Shown: positions 38,950 through 46,813 of the stretch, piece by piece
How positions within the stretch are numbered: the first letter of the stretch is position 1
Layout of the letters: every line of letters begins with the position of its first letter
Assembly (NCBI RefSeq): GCF_026929975.1
Contig: NZ_JANHOK010000005.1
Span: 62,001-126,000, forward strand
From: Bartonella sp. F02
Lineage (GTDB): Bacteria; Pseudomonadota; Alphaproteobacteria; Rhizobiales; Rhizobiaceae
Length of the DNA stretch: 64,000 nucleotides
Direction: 5' to 3'
Position numbers and translations under genes: made by a program
The notes under the pieces: model-generated
Told to the model about the DNA's origin: nothing
Database searches by the model: none
The model's input: the letters and a program-made list of their open reading frames with translations, nothing else

Positions 38950-40338
38950 TCAATAATTGATCAGACTTTGGTAAAGCATGTCTTCATTTGTGTTGCGGGA
39001 CCGGTTTTGGGCAGAAGAAGAAAGAACAGACAATTTTTCACGATTGTCTTGTAAACGCTCAATTTCACGCCGGAACCAGTTGCGCCATGTGGCTTGCCAG
39101 TCAACTTTCAAAGCATCTTTGCCACTTTTCGCATGCCAATAGTCACGAAATTTCTTTTCTTGCCAACGCGCTTGCTCTTCACTCAAACCTTCTGAAATTG
39201 CTGCACCAATATCCGCACGCCAATCAAGAGGCAGTCTTTGCCCTTTCGGCGATTTTTCTGAGCGTGGGCGTTTTGGTGAACCCATCGCTGTTGGAGAAGA
39301 AAGATCCACTGTTGAGGAGGAAGATATGGAAGAAAATTCCGCAGAAACGCCCGTGTGATCTTGAACAACAAGAGCTTGAGGCGTTGCTTGCGCTGAAGAG
39401 GAAAGAGTGGCGCAAGAGGAAATTGGCTCGGAGTTGCAATCTCTCGATGGTGCCAAAAGAGACGCAGAGCAGAGATCAGGGCCTTGGGAGATACCTTGAG
39501 ACAATCCTTGAGAGGGGTTTTGAGAAGAGCCTTGGGAGAGACCTTGAGACGAGCCCAGAGACGAGCCTTGGGAGAGACCTTGAGAGAGGGCTTGAGAGGG
39601 GGCTTGAGACGAGTTTTGAGACGAATCTTGAGGCGAGCCTTGAGAGAGGGCTTGAGAAGAGCCCAGAGACGAGCCCAGAGACGAGCCTTGAGAGAGGGCT
39701 TGAGAGGAGTTTTGAGACGAATCTTGAGACAAGCCTTGAGAAGGGTCTTGAGACGAGCCCAGAGACGAGCCTTGGGAGGTGTCGTTTGTGGGCGTCAAGG
39801 GAGAAGAAAGCAGTTCAGATCTCTCTTGAGACAACGAAAAAAAAGATCGTTTTTTGGAAACACCGTAAGGTGTTTCTTTTTCTCCTCCCTTTTGAGCTTC
39901 TGAGTTATGTGTCTCATCTCTTGGGTAATTGTTAGAGAGCTGTTCAAAAGTCGTATTGATTTTCTTACGTTTTTTGGCAGAGGCGTGCCCCGCATAGGAT
40001 TTTTTCTTAAGCAATTGTGCACGCTCTTCAAACACATGGCCACAGCGTTCATTCCAAAGTCCATTCGCTAAATTCAAAATCTTTCCTTCTGAAATGAGCA
40101 TTTCTAAAACGGTCACAAAAGTCCGCTTGTCACAACCGCAAAGACGCGCTAAACGCTCTTCTGATAAGTCAAGAGGACGGCCACGGGCATAAATTTCATT
40201 GAGTAAAATCGTGTAAATACCAATTTCATGTGCACGCATGCCGCGGACACCCCCAAGAAAATCATTTTGGTACCAACAAACATAAGGAAGTGTTGATGCT
40301 TCATAAGAAGGAGTTTCTGATGTATGATCGTGTTTCAT
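38950..40338 (-). CDS. DUF1376 replication-initiator-like protein with repeat array
   Basis: 462-residue protein. Residues about 17-115 form the DUF1376 domain (LPYVCWYQNDFLGGVRGM, then a winged-helix-like region), typical of phage replication proteins akin to lambda O. Residues 187-286 are 25 tandem tetrapeptides of the SQGS/SLGS/SQAL type, encoded by 12-bp repeats. The C-terminus (about 370-440) is a charged helical domain with LDWRADIGAAISEGLSEEQA and KVDWQATWRNWFRREIER. First gene of the minus-strand replication operon. Confidence 0.82.
   Translation of the reverse strand: MKHDHTSETPSYEASTLPYVCWYQNDFLGGVRGMRAHEIGIYTILLNEIYARGRPLDLSEERLARLCGCDKRTFVTVLEMLISEGKILNLANGLWNERCGHVFEERAQLLKKKSYAGHASAKKRKKINTTFEQLSNNYPRDETHNSEAQKGGEKETPYGVSKKRSFFSLSQERSELLSSPLTPTNDTSQGSSLGSSQDPSQGLSQDSSQNSSQALSQGSSLGSSLGSSQALSQGSPQDSSQNSSQAPSQALSQGLSQGSSLGSSQGLSQGSSQNPSQGLSQGISQGPDLCSASLLAPSRDCNSEPISSCATLSSSAQATPQALVVQDHTGVSAEFSSISSSSTVDLSSPTAMGSPKRPRSEKSPKGQRLPLDWRADIGAAISEGLSEEQARWQEKKFRDYWHAKSGKDALKVDWQATWRNWFRREIERLQDNREKLSVLSSSAQNRSRNTNEDMLYQSLINY
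39481..39780. repeat. 25 x 12-bp tandem repeat (iteron-like array)
   Basis: Exactly 25 consecutive 12-bp units fill 300 bp. The plus-strand consensus is close to GCCTTGAGACGA, with variants such as GCCCAGAGACGA and GTTTTGAGACGA. Some larger groups are repeated, for example the unit pair GCCTTGAGAGAG-GGCTTGAGA. The frame of the surrounding gene is preserved. Confidence 0.95.
39857..39881. other. 8-bp hairpin next to the repeat array
   Basis: GAAACACC (39857-39864) pairs with GGTGTTTC (39869-39876) around the loop GTAA and is followed by a T run. It lies inside the DUF1376 gene, 77 bp from the repeat array, within a local A/T-rich stretch. Such a structure could belong to a replication origin. 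Confidence 0.6.
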
Positions 40339-40809
40339 GAGACAATCAGCTTTCTTGTGTTTTGATCGATTTTTGTTTAAAAAAGAATCTGAAACACTAG
40401 CGTCGTGCGTTTTGAAGCATGAGACCGCAATTGATCGTTGGATAAAGTGTAAAGTATTTCAGATTTGTTTCGTTTTTTTCTTTGTTATTGTGTTCGATAC
40501 GTTTTCTGTTTGCGCGTTTTTATCAAATTTGCTCGTTCTTTATAAATACTCTAATATCTGTCGATTGCAATTTTAGGTTGCATCTATAAAAAAGAGTAAA
40601 TAATACAATGTGGGAGATGCGTAAGATTATGAGCACCTTTCTGCATCTTTGGAATTGGTGAAGTGTTTTGTAACCTAAAAATGAGGCTGTATCTCCCCTT
40701 AAAAATTAAGTTTTATTGTATTGAGTGTATATCCTCTTTAAAGGATATTTTCAAGTCAATTTTATAAAAGAAGATGTATTTTTAAAAAGACAAGTTATAT
40801 GGTGAGACT
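40339..40809. other. divergent regulatory region of the replication module
   Basis: About 470 bp between the DUF1376 gene (minus) and the Xre repressor gene (plus). It contains an operator-bearing promoter at 40721-40749 and a 9-bp inverted repeat, TTTTAGGTT at 40571-40579 and AACCTAAAA at 40672-40680, which could bind a dimer at a distance or fold. Confidence 0.6.
40721..40749 (+). promoter_or_regulatory. promoter with built-in operator, in front of the Xre gene
   Basis: TTGAGT (40721-40726), 17-bp spacer and GATATT (40744-40749). The near-palindrome TCCTCTTTAAAGGA (40732-40745) fills the spacer and touches the -10. The same design appears at 41349-41376, so a shared repressor, probably the Xre protein, is inferred. 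Confidence 0.6.
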
Positions 40810-41127
40810 ATGAAGATTGATGGTTGGCGTCAAAGATTAAACAAAGCAGTCGAAAAAAGTGGACGGTCAAAACGATCCATTTCTCTTGCTGCTGGTAAAG
40901 GAGCGGGATATCTTCATTCCATTCTCAGTGAAGGAAAAGATCCAACAATTGAGTCGCTTTCGGATGTCTGTCATGTCATTGATATTAATATGAGTTATAT
41001 TCTTTATGGATATGATGCAAGTTCTGAAGATAAAGAGTTTATTGCTCTAATTTCAAATCTTTCTCCTGAGGAACGGCAGGCAATTTTGACTCTTTTGCGT
41101 CGATCACATGCCGAAGGAAAAGAATAA
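40810..41127 (+). CDS. Xre-family helix-turn-helix repressor
   Basis: 105-residue CI-like regulator. The helix-turn-helix covers about residues 15-50 (SKRSISLAAGKGAGYLHSILSEGKDPTIESL), and the rest is a short dimerisation tail without a LexA-type peptidase domain. It stands alone and divergent from the replication operon. Operator-like sequences lie both upstream and in the next promoter, so it probably controls itself and the module. Confidence 0.82.
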   Translation: MKIDGWRQRLNKAVEKSGRSKRSISLAAGKGAGYLHSILSEGKDPTIESLSDVCHVIDINMSYILYGYDASSEDKEFIALISNLSPEERQAILTLLRRSHAEGKE

Positions 41128-41188
41128 TTTCTTTTTGTGTTTGCACATCAAGATTGCTCCAATAGTGTATTAATTTAAAATCATTCAT
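41039..41188 (-). CDS. possible small antisense gene overlapping the repressor 3' end
   Basis: A 49-codon minus-strand frame (starting MNDFKLIHYWSNLD, polar and helical) has an unusually strong ribosome site, GGGAGGA, 6 nt before its ATG, and TATACT about 30 bp further upstream. It overlaps the last 89 bp of the Xre gene in antisense. The site argues for translation; the overlap and lack of a recognised family argue for caution. Confidence 0.35.
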   Translation of the reverse strand: MNDFKLIHYWSNLDVQTQKEIILFLRHVIDAKESKLPAVPQEKDLKLEQ

Positions 41189-41348
41189 TTTAGTCCTCCC
41201 GTCTACTTGCGGTTGCTTGGAGTATAAGAACATATAGAGAGCAATACGAAACAATAAGCGAATAAAATACCCAAGACTCTTTTGCTCATTGCTGCTGTTT
41301 GAATGTCATAAAAAGTAAAAATTTATCTTTTATTAAAGATAAAAATAA

Positions 41349-41376
41349 TTGACATCTCCTCAATAGAGGATATAAG
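41349..41376 (+). promoter_or_regulatory. promoter with operator in spacer, before the 41445 gene
   Basis: TTGACA (41349-41354), 16-bp spacer and TATAAG (41371-41376). The palindrome TCCTCAATAGAGGA (41357-41370) occupies the spacer. It shares the pattern TCCTCnnTAnAGGATAT with the promoter at 40721-40749. Confidence 0.7.
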
Positions 41377-41444
41377 ACTAATCTTATATTTGATCCTGTC
41401 AAGATCAAGATCTGTGTTATCAACGATTCAAAGGGAAAAAAATC

Positions 41445-41834
41445 ATGAACAAGATTGCATTCGTTAAAGAGGATGAAGTGTTGGTCATCATTTGTGAACA
41501 AGAGGAAAGTGGGGCTTATAATGGCCCAATCGAACAAGCAGAAGAGGTGCTGGAAATTGTGGAAGAGCATGACACTGTGCAAAGACTTTTAAGACTCGAT
41601 TTGAAAACACTTCACGCCGATGATGTGAGTGAACAGTTGGCCGATGTGTATATGCAAAATCATGAAATTCACGCATATAATAATGAATTTCAACCGTTCA
41701 TTCTCGAGAGTGATGCGTATCATATTTATCTCGATAAAAAAAATGCACGGGACTATGAAGATAGGCGATACGGTTCTTATGAACAGCAACATCGTTTGCG
41801 CTCATGGGATGTTTTGGCAGATTATTGGGGGTGA
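41445..41834 (+). CDS. hypothetical phage-module protein
   Basis: 129-residue acidic protein beginning MNKIAFVKEDEVLVIICEQE, with no signal peptide or membrane segment. AAAGGGA lies 8-14 bp upstream and a strong operator-controlled promoter 70 bp upstream. I do not recognise a family. Its place between repressor and exonuclease suggests an early function of the replication module. Confidence 0.65.
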   Translation: MNKIAFVKEDEVLVIICEQEESGAYNGPIEQAEEVLEIVEEHDTVQRLLRLDLKTLHADDVSEQLADVYMQNHEIHAYNNEFQPFILESDAYHIYLDKKNARDYEDRRYGSYEQQHRLRSWDVLADYWG

Positions 41835-42187
41835 AATCAAAGGCTAACGTATCTCAAATGGTGTCTTATAAAATCTCATTATAGTATGACAAAATAAGCA
41901 TAACACAATTAAACTTGAATCGCAAAATCGAATGCATACCTCCCCCTTTTAAAGGGAAAAAGAAAAATGATTCGTGAAAAATTTGGTTCATTTTTATCAA
42001 AAAGATGCGTTTTTTCTCGTTGAAGAAAAAATGATTCAGGATGAGTTTTATCCTCAAAAATAAAAAATATCTCTTCTTCAATCAAGAGAGCAGGTTTTGT
42101 GTGTAAAAAACATGAATCGCAAGACTTGTAGAAAAAAATGCTTTTCCAAAAGAAAAACTGGTCAAAAAAAGGGGGAAATAACAGACC
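41835..42187. other. spacer without recognised gene
   Basis: About 350 bp. The minus-strand frames here are Phe-rich shadows without ribosome sites. GGGGGAAA just before 42188 serves the exonuclease gene. Confidence 0.4.
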
Positions 42188-43009
42188 ATGCCTGTGATTA
42201 TGGATTGTATTCAAGGAACACATGAATGGCGACAAGCGCGCAATGGTTTAATAACAGCATCTTTGTTTGAAATGATCATGGCTCAAAAGAAAAATGGTCA
42301 GAAAACACAAAAATATCATGCCGTCATGATGAAACTGGCTGGAGAAAAAATCACTGGGACGTATGTGGATGAAGGAACAACCATTCCCATGCGACGGGGA
42401 ACAGAATTAGAACCAAAAGCACGCCAACTTTATGGATCACTTACCCAGACAGAGCCCCAAACAATTGGATTTGTTTTATCCGATGATCGAAAAAAAGGTT
42501 TTTCTCCAGATGCTTTTATTGGAACAGACGGGATCTTGGAAATTAAAACAAAAAAACCTGAACTGTTAATCCCTTATTTTGATCAAAATACTTTTCCGGC
42601 GGAACATAAAGCACAGTGTCAGGGAGGATTATGGATTGCACAACGCGAATGGATCGATTTGATGATCTATTGGCCAGATATGCCGCTTTTGATTAAGCGA
42701 GCTTATCGCGATGAAGCTTATATTCGTAAACTTGAAAATGAAATAAGCCGGTTTAATGAGGCTTTGGACAGGATGGTGCATAAAATTAAAAATGCCGATA
42801 CAAAAATCATCAAACAGGAGAGCAGAAAAAGGCAAGGCGAAAGAGACGTTTGTACAGAAGAGAAAAGCTTGGAAGAGAGGCAGAGGAGTCCAAAACGGCA
42901 AACCTATAGAAAAGGTCGCGCAGGAGTACAAAGATTAACGGTAAGCCCGAAGAGGAGAAAAATAAAAAATTATGGAATGTGGATGAAAAATCTTAGAGAG
43001 TGGTCGTGA
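42188..43009 (+). CDS. YqaJ-type (lambda-exonuclease family) recombinase nuclease
   Basis: 273-residue protein. The first 200 residues carry the YqaJ/PD-(D/E)xK pattern: GTHEWRQARNGLITAS, RRGTELEPKARQLY, the catalytic FSPDAFIGTDGILEIKTKK and HKAQCQGGLWI. Such enzymes resect DNA ends for phage recombination or replication. The last 70 residues are Lys/Arg-rich and unlike the family; an alternative frame is open there, so a late frameshift is possible. It ends 50 bp before tRNA-Thr. Confidence 0.85.
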   Translation: MPVIMDCIQGTHEWRQARNGLITASLFEMIMAQKKNGQKTQKYHAVMMKLAGEKITGTYVDEGTTIPMRRGTELEPKARQLYGSLTQTEPQTIGFVLSDDRKKGFSPDAFIGTDGILEIKTKKPELLIPYFDQNTFPAEHKAQCQGGLWIAQREWIDLMIYWPDMPLLIKRAYRDEAYIRKLENEISRFNEALDRMVHKIKNADTKIIKQESRKRQGERDVCTEEKSLEERQRSPKRQTYRKGRAGVQRLTVSPKRRKIKNYGMWMKNLREWS

Positions 43010-43059
43010 AAAGATTTTTAAGAGAAAAAAGAAAAATGGCCAAAAAAATGATTCTTTAA

Positions 43060-43134
<75 letters not shown>

Positions 43135-43307
43135 ACTGTCCTTCTGGGCGCCTTGTGCCATATTGTGCTAAAATAGGCAAGAGAGCATTTGTTTCTCTGT
43201 GTGAGAAAATGCTATTTGATTAAAGAAAAAGTGCTTTTTGTGGAATTCCTCTTGAAAAATATTATGCGTTTGTTTAAAGAGCACAAAAATGCTCAAAAGG
43301 TTGTGCC

Positions 43308-43454
43308 ATGACACAAATGGATGAACAAAAAGAAATCATTAATCATAAAGATGAAAAAATGAGACAGCGCCAAGACAGATTGGCCAAGCAATTGCGCGAA
43401 AATCTTAAACGGCGCAAAGAACAAAGTCGTCAAAGAGCACAACACGAAATATAA
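43308..43454 (+). CDS. small conserved basic protein upstream of murA
   Basis: 48 codons from ATG at 43308 to TAA at 43452. The product (MTQMDEQKE...RDRLAKQLRENLKRRK-type, ending RQRAQHEI) is a charged single helix with an ANLKRRK-like core. Small genes of this kind precede murA in many Rhizobiales. The function is unknown. It is too short for most automatic calls. Confidence 0.65.
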   Translation: MTQMDEQKEIINHKDEKMRQRQDRLAKQLRENLKRRKEQSRQRAQHEI

Positions 43455-43619
43455 GAGACCTTGTGAGCATCAATCTTTTCGCAATATTTTTGCAACTAAA
43501 CTTCTCGATGATTCGTTTCAAAAAAATGGTTTAAAAATAAATTTCCCACGGGACTAGAGCCTTTTTTATCTTGAACAAAAAATTCAAGGGGTGGGGAAAG
43601 AGAGATAAGTGAAAATATT

Positions 43620-44915
43620 ATGGATTCTATTCAAATTATCGGCGGACAATCTTTGCATGGCGTTATTCCAATTTCAGGAGCAAAAAATGCCGCATTGCCT
43701 CTTATGATTGCTGCTTTGTTGACTGAAGAAACGCTGACTTTAGAAAATGTACCCCATCTTGCCGATGTTGAGCTCCTTATTCGAATTCTCAATAATCATG
43801 GGGTCGATTATGCTGTCGAGGGGCGAAGGGAAAATAAACAATTCGCGGATGCAAGAACAATTCATTTTACAGCACAAAAAATCGCAACAGTCTTTGCTCC
43901 TTATGAACTCGTTTCAAAAATGCGCGCAAGTTTTTGGGTGCTTGGACCCCTGTTGGCGCGCTGTGGTGAAGCTTATGTGTCTCTCCCCGGAGGCTGTGCT
44001 ATTGGAACACGACCCGTGAATTTCATCCTAGAAGGATTAAAAAGTCTAGGAGCGCATGTCGAAATCGAAAAAGGATATGTGCATGCAAAAGCACCAAAAG
44101 GACTCAAAGGGGGAACCTATCGTTTCCCTAAAGTAACTGTCGGGGGGACGCATGTCATGCTGATGGCAGCGGTTTTGGCAGACGGAAAAACAATTCTTGA
44201 AAATGCAGCCTGTGAACCAGAAGTTACAAACCTGATCCAAGCTCTCAAAGCAATGGGAGCAAAAATCACCGGAGAAGAAACATCAACGCTGATTATTGAA
44301 GGGGTCGAAAAACTTAACGGAGCAAGAGTACGCGTTATTGCTGATCGTATCGAAGCGGGAACATATGCAATGGCGGTGGCAATGACAGGGGGAGATGTGT
44401 TGCTCAAAAATGCAAACCCTCATCATCTCAAAAAAGTTCTACAGGTGCTGGAAAATACAGGACTCACAATTCAAGAAAAAAATGACGGCATTCAAGTGCA
44501 ACGAGACAAAACGCAAACAAAAATAAGCCCTGTGAATATCAGAACAGGACCTTATCCTGAATTCCCAACCGATCTCCAAGCGCAATTTATGGCATTGATG
44601 ATATGTGCTCAAGGAGAGGCTTATATTACAGAAACAATTTTTGAAAATCGATTCATGCATGTCCAAGAATTAGTACGATTGGGCGCATCCATTACCCTGA
44701 ATGGACAAACGGCAACCGTTCATGGAACCGATCAATTACAGGGTGCAGAAGTGATGGCAACAGATCTGAGAGCTTCGGTGTCTCTTGTCATTGCAGCTCT
44801 CGCAGCGCAAGGAAAAACAATGGTCAATCGTGTTTATCATCTCGATCGTGGTTTCGAACGATTGGAAGAAAAATTGGCACAGTGTGGCGCAAAAATTCAA
44901 CGCATCTCTGTTTAA
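43620..44915 (+). CDS. murA: UDP-N-acetylglucosamine 1-carboxyvinyltransferase
   Basis: First committed enzyme of peptidoglycan synthesis. 431 residues start MDSIQIIGGQSLHGVIPISGAKN-like (family SGAKNAALP), and the fosfomycin-target cysteine lies in LPGGCAIGTRP. The C-terminal signature DLRASVSLVIAALAA and HLDRGFERLEEKL is complete. It follows the small basic gene after 165 bp. Confidence 0.97.
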   Translation: MDSIQIIGGQSLHGVIPISGAKNAALPLMIAALLTEETLTLENVPHLADVELLIRILNNHGVDYAVEGRRENKQFADARTIHFTAQKIATVFAPYELVSKMRASFWVLGPLLARCGEAYVSLPGGCAIGTRPVNFILEGLKSLGAHVEIEKGYVHAKAPKGLKGGTYRFPKVTVGGTHVMLMAAVLADGKTILENAACEPEVTNLIQALKAMGAKITGEETSTLIIEGVEKLNGARVRVIADRIEAGTYAMAVAMTGGDVLLKNANPHHLKKVLQVLENTGLTIQEKNDGIQVQRDKTQTKISPVNIRTGPYPEFPTDLQAQFMALMICAQGEAYITETIFENRFMHVQELVRLGASITLNGQTATVHGTDQLQGAEVMATDLRASVSLVIAALAAQGKTMVNRVYHLDRGFERLEEKLAQCGAKIQRISV

Positions 44916-45011
44916 AAATAAGAATACGAAGAAGATCAAAAAACAAAACTCTTGAAAGAGAATAAGATCATTTGTTTCATGAACAAAAGTGTGAAAAAAA
45001 GCACAAAAAAT

Positions 45012-45833
45012 CTACCAAAAATCTGGGACTTCGGGCTTTAAATGAGGGCCAATACGCACAGCAGATACCTTTTCTGCTAAACCTGTACGATCTGAAAGTT
45101 CTACCGCTAAACCACAAAGAGTGGCTGGACCTCGCGCAGGTTCAAAATGATCCTGCTTTTTTTTATAAAGAAAACGATATAAGGGCTCTTCTTTATCCAT
45201 GCCAAGAGAGGAATTATAATCACCACACATGCCAGCATCTGACATATAGGCACTACCGCCTTCTAATATTTGTGCATCAGCCGTAGGAATATGGGTATGA
45301 GTGCCAACAATAACACTCACACGACCATCAAGAAAATGGCCAAAACATTGCTTCTCGCTGGTGGCTTCTGCATGAAAATCAAAAATAATGGCATCAGCCT
45401 GTTCATTCAAAATACAGGCTGAGACAATTTTTTCTGCAGTTTCAAATGCATCATCAGCATCGCAGGGCATAAAAATATTGCCAAGAACATTGGCAACAAG
45501 AATACGTGCGCCATTTTTTGCCGTAAATAAATCAGAGCCCTTTCCAGGAGTGCCAGGAATAAAATTTGCAGGACGTAAAAAACGATCACTATAGGAAGCG
45601 TATTTCAGTGTCTCTTCACATTGAAAGGCATGATTGCCTGTGGTGACAACATCAACACCAGATGCTAAAAGATCTTGATACGTTTCTTCCTTTATGCCAA
45701 AACCATTCGAGGCATTTTCACCATTAACGACAATAAAATCAAGTCGCCATTTTTCCCTTAAAATCGGAAGATGATCAAAAACTGCTGAACAGCCCGTAGC
45801 ACCAACAATGTCACCTAAAAATAAGAATCGCAT
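45012..45833 (-). CDS. YmdB-type metallophosphoesterase (TIGR00282 family)
   Basis: Binuclear-metal phosphoesterase of the YmdB family, known in Bacillus as a 2',3'-cAMP phosphodiesterase. Motifs: LFLGDIVGATG at the N-terminus, VVNGENASNGFGI, TTGNHAF and VGTHTHIPTADAQIL, with DAGMCGDY near the end. The ATG at 45833 is preferred; a GTG five codons upstream (45848) sits only 3 bp after the preceding stop and could couple translation. Cotranscribed with the cyclo-ligase gene. Confidence 0.92.
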   Translation of the reverse strand: MRFLFLGDIVGATGCSAVFDHLPILREKWRLDFIVVNGENASNGFGIKEETYQDLLASGVDVVTTGNHAFQCEETLKYASYSDRFLRPANFIPGTPGKGSDLFTAKNGARILVANVLGNIFMPCDADDAFETAEKIVSACILNEQADAIIFDFHAEATSEKQCFGHFLDGRVSVIVGTHTHIPTADAQILEGGSAYMSDAGMCGDYNSSLGMDKEEPLYRFLYKKKQDHFEPARGPATLCGLAVELSDRTGLAEKVSAVRIGPHLKPEVPDFW

Positions 45834-45851
45834 AAGCGTTTTAATCACACT

Positions 45852-46460
45852 TTAACATTGGAGAAAACCCTTTTCTGTGAAAATGCCTTGTAAAACAAGA
45901 TCATGCTCGGCTGCAGGAATGGATTCAACTTCCTGACAGGAAAAACCAAGACCAAATAATTGCACAGAATGTCCGTTTTGCTTAAGTTGTGCAATGGCAC
46001 GGTCATAATAGCCACCACCATAGCCAAGGCGATGACATTGGGCGTCAAATGCAGAAAGAGGAACAATAATAATCGTTGGGGCAACAACCGCGTGAGACGC
46101 GTCGGGACCAAATGTGCCAAACTGCATGGATTCTAAAGATGCCTCTTCGGAAAATGTACGAAAAACCATCGTTGTGCGGTCAAGAATAGCCGGTAATGCC
46201 AAAAAACCACCCTGCGATGAGACAAAATGGAAAAGGGGACGCGGGTCAATTTCTGAGCGAATGGGCCAATAAGCCGCAAGAATAATTTGAGAAAAATCTG
46301 CGATCTGTTGTGTGAAATAATCGGTCGCGTGAGTACAGGCGCGCTGTGAAAAAACATGACGCTCAGAAGGCGAGAGGCGATTGCGTTGCGATAAACCAAC
46401 CTGACGCAAATGTGAGCGGATCGATGAAGTGCAGTGTGAATTCTTGGTAGTTTTTGACAT
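45852..46460 (-). CDS. 5-formyltetrahydrofolate cyclo-ligase
   Basis: Recycles 5-formyl-THF to 5,10-methenyl-THF. The ATP-binding motif is the terminal GYGGGYYDRAIAQL region, with PLSAFDAQCHRLGYGGG just before. Of 202 residues from ATG 46460, nine more could be added upstream. As in many proteobacteria the gene lies directly after the 6S RNA gene, and the two are probably one transcript. Confidence 0.93.
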   Translation of the reverse strand: MSKTTKNSHCTSSIRSHLRQVGLSQRNRLSPSERHVFSQRACTHATDYFTQQIADFSQIILAAYWPIRSEIDPRPLFHFVSSQGGFLALPAILDRTTMVFRTFSEEASLESMQFGTFGPDASHAVVAPTIIIVPLSAFDAQCHRLGYGGGYYDRAIAQLKQNGHSVQLFGLGFSCQEVESIPAAEHDLVLQGIFTEKGFLQC

Positions 46461-46569
46461 CGCTGAACCAAATATTTCACAAATCAAACCAAAAAATTCT
46501 TTAATAGTGTTTTGGTTCGATAAAGAAATTCGTTGTATCTATAAATTGTGCTTTATCCATAAAACAAAG

Positions 46570-46730
46570 TGGTGAACCACAACAACCGATGGAAAGATTG
46601 ATTCCGAGAACCTACTCTGTAGGTGGGCGCCATATGAAAAAGCCCACGAGCTTTTTCAGGGACAGCTCCCTTTGAAATCAATAAGGTCTCAGGAATACGT
46701 TATTTCCTGTCGAGAAGCGCAGTACACCTC
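46570..46730 (-). ncRNA. ssrS: 6S RNA
   Basis: The minus-strand sequence has the features of alphaproteobacterial 6S RNA: GGGAGCTGTCCCTG, then ATGGCGCCCACCTAC, a short hairpin with GTAGGTTCTCGG, and CCATCGGTTGTTG. The two halves fold into a long irregular stem with a central bubble that mimics an open promoter. A TATACT -10 box lies at 46735-46740. Its place just upstream of the 5-formyl-THF cyclo-ligase gene is the classical ssrS context. Ends are approximate. Confidence 0.8.
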
Positions 46731-46734
46731 TTTC

Positions 46735-46740
46735 AGTATA
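46735..46740 (-). promoter_or_regulatory. -10 box of the 6S RNA promoter
   Basis: Minus-strand TATACT about 5-8 nt upstream of the inferred 6S 5' end. I find no convincing -35 at the standard spacing. Confidence 0.5.
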
Positions 46741-46813
46741 AAACAGTTTTCTATGTTCGCCTAGACAAAAAATGATGAAAGAAGAGAGACTTTAAACATA
46801 AAGGAAAGAAAAC

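Noticed and set aside
39481-39780. Possible CRISPR array
   Set aside because: Units are 12 bp and directly adjacent with no unique spacers, and no cas gene is nearby; it is a coding tandem repeat.
38988-39935. 315-codon plus-strand frame opposite the DUF1376 gene
   Set aside because: It is kept open by the 12-bp repeats, which contain no stop in any frame, and encodes only low-complexity residues; the minus frame has real domains.
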